In this document: one piece after another, positions 7,182 to 12,797 of the stretch
How the letters are laid out: each line of letters begins with the position of its first letter
How positions within the stretch are numbered: position 1 is the first letter of the stretch
Source of the DNA: Terana coerulea
Lineage: Eukaryota > Basidiomycota > Agaricomycetes > Polyporales > Phanerochaetaceae
Assembly (NCBI GenBank): GCA_024811115.1
Contig: JAKOGH010000951.1
Location: forward strand, 1-12,797
DNA length: 12,797 nucleotides
Reading direction: 5' to 3'
The notes under the pieces: generated by a model
Seen by the model: the letters and a program-made list of their open reading frames with translations, nothing else
What the model was told of the DNA's origin: nothing
The model's database searches: none
Position numbers and translations under genes: made by a program

Positions 7182-10100
7182 CTAGTTAGCAGCGATGCAA
7201 AGTCCAAGCATTGGTCGGAACTTCTCAGTCTTGACCCTGCCCAGATTCTTGGTGAAGATATCTGTAGGATTGTCAACGCCAGGTACAAAGAGTACTTGAC
7301 GTGGCCAGCTTCAACGACATTGCGAATGTAGTGGTAGCGGATGTCAATGTGCTTAGTGCGCTTTTCAGTAACGGGATTTTCTGAAACGAATAGAGCACCC
7401 TGGTTATCGCTGCAGATGGGTACCTTCTCAAAGTTGTAACCGAGTTCAGAGAGAATATTTCGAATCCACATGACTTCTCAGAAGCAGTCGCTAAGTGCCA
7501 TGTATTTGGCATCTTTAGTCGACGTTGCTACAGACTTCTGTGTGAAAGCACTCCAGTTAAAGGCTCCTCCTGCAAGCATTAGCAAGAAGCCAGCCTGAGA
7601 GCGACGGTTGGAAGCAGCCGCCCAATCTGCATCGGTGTATGCCACGAAGCCTAACTTGGAAGAGCCGTCATACTCGAGGGTGTAGTTACAAGTGCCTGAT
7701 AGGTAGCGGCAGATATACAGCGCTCTGTTCAAGTACTGAACTGTGCAAGCTTTGTGACAGTGTACGCAATGTCCGGTTGTGTACCGAGCATAATGTAAAG
7801 TAGTGAGCCTATCACAATTTGGAAACGGCTCTGGCGAGCTTTGTTTAGCTCTCTTTCATTTGGTTGAGGAATATATCCCTCAGGAAGCGGAGTTTTTGCC
7901 ATTTTGGCATTTGTCTGGCCGCAGCGTTCGAGTACTTTATCAAGGTAGGCGCATTGATCAATCACGATCTTGTTGCCAACTCGTTGTATGCGCATGCACA
8001 GAAACTCCTTTATGTCGCCCATATTGCGACACTCCCGCCATTGCATGGAGGACTCCTTTTCTTGGAGTACTTTTGCCTTGCTACGTCCGGCGAATATAGC
8101 GTCATCAACATAGACTACAGCAATGACCATGTCGTTGCCTGTGCCTTGACGTATATCGCCAGCATTGGACTTCAGTCTTTTGAAGCCGAGCTCAGCCATA
8201 GACTTGCTAAGGGCTTTCCACCAGGACAGTCCTGCCTGCTTAAGCCTGTAAAGGCGCTGATGGAGACGAAGCACCATGTGCTTTTTCCTTGAGCAGGAAA
8301 GCCATTGGGTTGTTCCATGTAGATCTCCTCATCTAACAGTCCGTACAGGTATGCGTTGCGCACATCGAGGCCGGTGAGGAAGAAGCCTTCGAGTGCCGCA
8401 AGGGCAAGTACGAATTTAACGGTTTCAAACCGTATGACTGGAGAGAAGATTTTGTCATAGTCGATTCCCTCAATTTGGGAGAAGCCGCGAGCTACAAGCC
8501 AGCGCTTTCTTTCGACCATCTGACTTCTCATCAAAAACCCATCAGTTCTTGATGACGTGTTTGCCTTTCGGCTGCGGGGTGAGTTCGAACACGCCTCTTT
8601 TGCTTAATGCATCGAGCTCGTCTTTGCATGCAGCACACCATTCTACCTGCTGTTTGCAGGCAGGCGGTTTATGTCACGTAAAGTCCAGTCTCGGACTGAA
8701 GACTTTGTTGCGTCAGGATCGACTGCTTGGGCAAGCAAATAATTGTAGAAATTTACTCCCCTTCCGGCACAGTCGTGCCAGTACGTCATCTGAAACTGGG
8801 CTTTCGCCTCCAGTGTCTCCAGTGGGCTCGAGTGATATCCGGAACAGGTTCGAGCTGTTCGGATGTAGAAGGGCTAGCAGAATGTGTGGCGGGGACACTG
8901 TCGGGCTGCTTGCTAGACTGACCGCGCCCTTGGTAGCTAACCTTGGTAGGCTTGGTCTGGCCAGTCTGCTTTTCCCAACTACAGATACCTCTATCAGCAC
9001 CTAAAACTCGTGACGGTGCTTGTGACTGGTCGACACGGAGCCTGGATTTCTGACTGAAATCCTTCGTTCACGTAGTACTACGCCGCAGCCCAGCAGATAT
9101 AACTGGTGGTGCCAGTACCTGCGGCTCTACTGTGGGTGGTGTCGCCTCGCGACAAAGCAGACTCGGGCTACGCCCCAACAGAGGGGCTCAGGGGTCGAAC
9201 CGTTGTTCAACCCGCTCAGTCTCTTTTTGGCCGGAAGGAGGGTTAGAACGAGGTGCAGCTTGCCGTTTAGGCGGTGGCGCATCATCGTCACTATTGTCTG
9301 ATCCTGCACCTTGCGAAGACTCATTGTCTTCATGTTGTTGGTGTTTTTGCGTAGGCGGGTCAGGCCGCGCGGGCATTTTGCCGTCAGGACACTTGGGGAA
9401 ATAAGTTTTGCACCACTTGACTTGAGTTAAGCGAAATACAACGTTGTTGGGTTCTTTCATGAAGGTCCAACCATGCTCGTCACGTCCGATGTATGTCATC
9501 ATTTCGGACTTTGGCCGTAGTTTGTTCTTGCAAATGTTGGCAGGGATAAATACCCATGCACCACAGCCAAACACGCAGATATTATCAATACGTGGTTTTT
9601 CACCCATGAGTGCCTCATAAGGCGTAACCCATTTTAATTGTGAAACGGTGGTGCAGTTGTAAAGCACTGTGGCGTGCATAACCGCAAATTCCCACCATGA
9701 TGGAGGAATGCAAGCTGTGAAGCGCATAGCCTCGGCTTTGTCCATGAGGGTTCGATTGAACCACTCAGCACGTTCATTCTGCTATGGAGTATGTGGAACG
9801 CTAGTCAGGATTTTAATCCCTGCGTCTTTTAGCATTTGAATGAATGCGATTGACTTGTATTCTCCCCTGCATCCGACATCCAGCTCTCAACACTAGCTTT
9901 ATGCTGGTTTTGAACCATAGCAAGAAAGTTCTTTGTCGCTTGGATGGCGACAGATTTTAGCCTTAGGCAAATGATCCATGCATGCGACGTATAATCATCA
10001 ACAAAGGTGATGATATACTTGTACCAATAATATGAATCGACTGGGAATTCCTTCAAGTCACTTTGAATGAGCTCAAAGGGTCGCGATGCTCGTCGAGGCA

Positions 10101-10720
10101 TTGGCGGGAATGAGCGATTATGCATTTTCCTTGTGCGCAGCTAGAGCAGGGTGAATCCGACTTGTTATTGTCGAAATCAGGACATTCGTCGTTGCTGACA
10201 GAAGTTAACGTAGGATTCGCTCAGAGGGATGTCCAAAACATCTATGCATTATTTCGTCCAAGACCAGCGCAAGGCCGTCTCGGTCAGTGTTCAAATAGTA
10301 CACCGTTGCGTTTGGATAAAGCGGCACAAATTGCAATAATTCCTGGCGATTATCACTGTCTAGGATTTTAAGAGTAGTTGCGTCACCCTCGATTAACCGG
10401 TTCTGTCGTAGCAGCTGACCAAGCGAGATAAGATTCATATCCTTCTGTGAAGGCATAAGTCGAACATTTTTCAGTAGGACTTTAATTGTTCTGCTTATTG
10501 CGCTAAGATAGTAGTTGATGACAGAGTCACCTTCAGAAATAGTTACATGCCCATTAGCTGTTTTGAACAACAATTGGGTCAATGTTGTGCAAGTTGCGCA
10601 GTAAACTTCTCTGACTGGTAAAGTGAAATGATGCTCCAGAGTCGAGCAGCCAATCACTTGATTTTGCAAGGTTATTACCTTTGCAACTCTGACATGCGTT
10701 AAATAGCTTATTGTGCACAC
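7182..10720 (-). pseudogene. Ty1/copia pol polyprotein, frameshifted (protease-integrase-RT-RNase H)
   Basis: Minus-strand domains in order: protease WLLDSGASFHFTSQR, catalytic Asp at 10643-10641; GAG-pre-integrase MHRCFGHPSERIL with a Cys pair CSSC in another frame; integrase core with SDL, FVDDYTSHAWI, SDAG and RAEWFNRT (Asp, Asp, Glu); a Pro/Gln/Ser-rich linker about 9350-9190; RT with LVARGFSQIEGIDYDKIFSP, DVRNAYLYG, LHQRLYRLKQA and active site YVDD at 8112-8101; RNase H with YTDADWA and SDNQGALFV; C-terminus DIFTKNLGRVKTEKF ending at TAG 7184-7182. Frameshifts lie near 10620, 10190, 9866, 8500, 8283, 7730 and 7296. In-frame stops include TAG 9784-9782 (HTP-stop-QNERAE), TGA 9190-9188, TGA 8544-8542 (VIKN-stop-WVF) and TGA 7480-7478 (SDCF-stop-EV). 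Some codons are lost near 7730. The domains are still easy to read, so decay is fairly recent, but it cannot make a working polyprotein. Confidence 0.88.
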
Positions 10721-10916
10721 ATCAGTCTGGTAATTGAAGGAAACCAGCTCCATTCAATACAGTAGCATACATGTGGTATCTACTGTTTAATCACAGCCCG
10801 CCGAGACACTGCGCAATCAGCTGCAAAGTATCAGTCAGTGTGATGCACAAGTACAGAGTTAGAGGGACGTACTCAAAATACGCGTCAATGATGTCCCATC
10901 TCTCGATTGTCCATTA

Positions 10917-12777
10917 GACATCCGGCATACTTGTCGTTGATGTCATCGTTGCTGTCCTTGTTTCGAGGGACACGGTGTTCTCGATGTCAGGGTGGTCGCA
11001 GGCATCAAAGCCGTCCTTCCTGTCGAGCGACATTTGCATGTCGACCTCTCTGACCAAATGATCGGCAAGGGTTTGCACGAGCTGCGCTTGGTGGGCGAGA
11101 AGTGCTGCCTCGACAAACTCTGGCTCAGCAAACTTGTATTTGAGAGCGACGTTGTTGAGTCGATGCGGGCGTCGAGCTCGGTGTGATGAGCATCGAGTAT
11201 ACGCTCGGCGATAGTTGAGGTCAGCCTGCTTGACGCAACGAGCCTTTCTGCGGCCTCATTTTCAGCGGCGTGGCGGCGAACTCGCTTCCTGGGCGACAGC
11301 CAGCTTGATAAGCTGGTTTTGCTCCTACCGTAAGTGTCCGCAACGCCTAGTCGAGGGTCGAGCCCTTATTCAAGGCAGCGTTCTTATCCGCAATCCACTG
11401 CTTGCGAGCAGTCTTATGGAGCTCTGCGGCCTTGCGGCTGGGCCTTGTGCAGAGTTTGAACTCGTCGTCCTCGTCAAGGATTGCTAACAATTTAGTTAGC
11501 TGGGAGATCGCCTAGAGTGAACTCCTGCTGGAATTCTAACTCACGAACGGCGTTCCGCAGGTTGCGGTGCTCAATATCCTGCATGGTGTCCGCGCAGTGA
11601 GCTGTGCTTGTTGGCATCGACGACCTCCTCAAGGGTCCGGATGCGCTCCTAGGACCCACGACCCCCAGCTTCTCAGCAAGGGCTAATGCCTTGTGGAAGG
11701 AGAACTGGTTGCTGTTGGCGAGCCAGAGCTCGCGTTCTCCTCATGCGAGACTGCATTTCTCAGCCTCGGACTTGGGAGCAGCACGTTGGGGTGAAGTCGT
11801 TCACTATCAAGATAACTGGGGCAGCGATGCAGGAGTGACCGTGGTCAGCGTCCTGGGCCTTGCCTTTGCCCTACCGCGCACTTGCGCCGGTCTTCTTCCT
11901 TTGCCGCTGTCGGCACTATCCTGCTGCTGCTGCTGCTGCCCTAAGGGCGCTGCTGCTGAACTGGGATCCTTCCCTTTGTTTTTAGCAGTGGTGACGTGTT
12001 TAGACTCTGTCTGCTTTCGCTGGCCACCAGAAAGCTTCCGCTGCTCCCATGCAGCGATGATCTGCTGTCCATACTGCTTGGGCTCAGGGCTTCTAGCAGG
12101 CAGAGAGACCAGGGATGTCTACCATCTTTTGATTCAGAGTGGTGACGGTGGCGACGTGCTTACCGTATGCTGGTGTCTTCGAGATGAGGAGCATTAGGTG
12201 TAAGACGGTCTACTTCCACATACGCATTAAGGTGGTCAATGGGATTGATTTGGCGATCGCGGTGCTAGGGAGTGGTCATCGGCGAAGTCTCCAAGAGGCC
12301 CTTGAAGTCAGTGTAGGCCATTCTCAGGGTGTTCTGTGGCGGCCTGCAAGAACTCGACAGGGCCTTGGCTGTCATTTCATTCTTCACCGGACCGTCCAAT
12401 CCTGGTAAGTCAAGCAAAGGCAGATGAAGCCCATGGCCTGAGGTCGTCGTTGATCCAGTCGTCGAGCTTGTCGACAGCCCTAGAGTGCTCATGCTCATTG
12501 CCGGCACCTCGCCAGAGGCGGGAGAGCTGGGATGGCAGGAGTGGTACTCACAGCTGCAACTGCGGTGCGAGCGGGGGCTGCCGGGATAGTGCGAACTAAG
12601 GTCAGCACCGTCGGCTGGTTGTCAGGAGCTGACGAGAGATTCCCTGTCCAGGAACGACTTCTGCGTGTCATTCCAGTGCTTCCTAGTTGGTTCCGTCGAG
12701 AACGGAATAAGCTTCTCGAGGAGGAAGACATTGTTAAGTTCTGTAGGGACAGAACAGTCAGTACAATGTACTGACAT
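10917..12777 (-). pseudogene. Unrecognised minus-strand gene remnant, charged and partly coiled-coil
   Basis: Protein-like stretches on the minus strand, spread over all three frames: an N-terminal ORF from ATG 12777 (51 codons, with LLEKLIPFSTEPTRKHWND) and an overlapping Ser/Arg/Ala/Pro-rich one from 12731; DKLDDWINDDLRPWA near 12460; DHLNAYVEVDRLTPNAPHLE near 12220; KQYGQQIIAAWEQRKLSGG near 12070, then a basic stretch and Gln6; ELWLANSNQFSFHKALALAE near 11710; EHRNLRNAVRELEFQQEF; LTKLLAILDEDDEFKLC; SRKAAELHKTARKQWIADKN; ENEAAERLVASS; YKFAEPEFVEAALLAHQAQL near 11110, and a C-terminus near 10917. Many pieces are Ala/Glu/Leu/Lys-rich and look helical or coiled-coil. Frame changes and stops (for example TAG near 11351) separate them; some breaks may be unplaced introns. 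I do not recognise the family and see no transposase, polymerase or gag motif. It could be a decayed host gene or part of another element. Confidence 0.45.
11921..11938 (-). repeat. (CAG)6 microsatellite encoding Gln6
   Basis: Six CTG units on the plus strand read as six Gln codons on the minus strand in the frame LGQQQQQQDSAD of the surrounding remnant. A shorter CTG run (CTGCTGCTG) lies nearby at about 11950. Confidence 0.8.
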
Positions 12778-12797
12778 GGCTTTAACCAAGGAGGCCC

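Larger units (their letters stand above)
6916..10760 (-). mobile_element. Decayed Ty1/copia LTR retrotransposon, 5' end not visible
   Basis: Read on the minus strand the order is aspartic protease, GAG-pre-integrase/HHCC, integrase core, reverse transcriptase, RNase H, polypurine tract, 3' LTR. Integrase before reverse transcriptase is diagnostic of Ty1/copia rather than Ty3. The 3' LTR joins the tract at 7135/7136. Upstream of the protease no gag motif and no matching 5' LTR can be found within about 2 kb to the window edge, so the element is 5'-truncated or fused to unrelated sequence near 10760-10917. Several frameshifts and stops make it non-autonomous. The left limit depends on the LTR outer boundary, which is uncertain. 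Confidence 0.85.

Noticed and set aside
7803..8292. Plus-strand frames opposite the reverse transcriptase
   Set aside because: They are antisense to the minus-strand RT with its YVDD motif and show no own features.
11604..12197. 197-codon plus-strand open frame with Cys-rich run
   Set aside because: The Cys and Leu runs come from the CTG microsatellite read on the wrong strand. The minus strand shows better protein-like segments (Gln6, KQYGQQIIAAWEQRK).
1..12797. CRISPR arrays, bacterial operons, toxin-antitoxin or phage modules
   Set aside because: Spliced genes and eukaryotic elements throughout. No regularly spaced direct repeats with unique spacers and no prokaryotic gene organisation.

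Overview
The window looks like nuclear DNA of a filamentous basidiomycete, probably a wood-decay Agaricomycete. The evidence is many 48-59 nt GT-AG introns, a fungal ABCC transporter whose exons must be spliced to read, a DUF4470-type gene and a Ty1/copia element. I saw no bacterial, organellar or viral features. Family names come from remembered motifs, since no search could be run.

Layout. (1) 1-1712, + strand: the last 12 exons of an ABCC/MRP-type transporter, covering the end of the second membrane domain and a complete second nucleotide-binding domain. (2) 2355-2962, + strand: a two-exon gene for a small Ser-rich protein with one membrane helix. (3) 2963-3846: no convincing gene, but two blocks of a degenerate 9-10 bp CAG(C/T)GC repeat. 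(4) 3847 to about 6345, + strand: a dead DUF4470-type gene. It is interrupted near its N-terminus by a 602 bp non-autonomous DNA transposon (3875-4476) with 21 bp terminal inverted repeats and an 8 bp target duplication, and is further broken by stops and frameshifts. (5) 6714-6938, - strand: a possible 37-codon spliced ORF whose first exon lies in the putative LTR. (6) 6916 to about 10760, - strand: a decayed Ty1/copia retrotransposon with 3' LTR, polypurine tract, RNase H, RT, integrase and protease in copia order. Gag and the 5' LTR are not visible. (7) About 10917-12777, - strand: a frameshifted remnant of a larger, charged, partly coiled-coil gene that I do not recognise.

Only the first two genes look functional. 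The rest reads as a mobile-element-rich island of decaying genes. I found no coherent new multi-gene system. The most instructive structures are the transposon in the DUF4470 reading frame, where removing the element and one duplication copy leaves the frame open, and the possible LTR-initiated spliced ORF.
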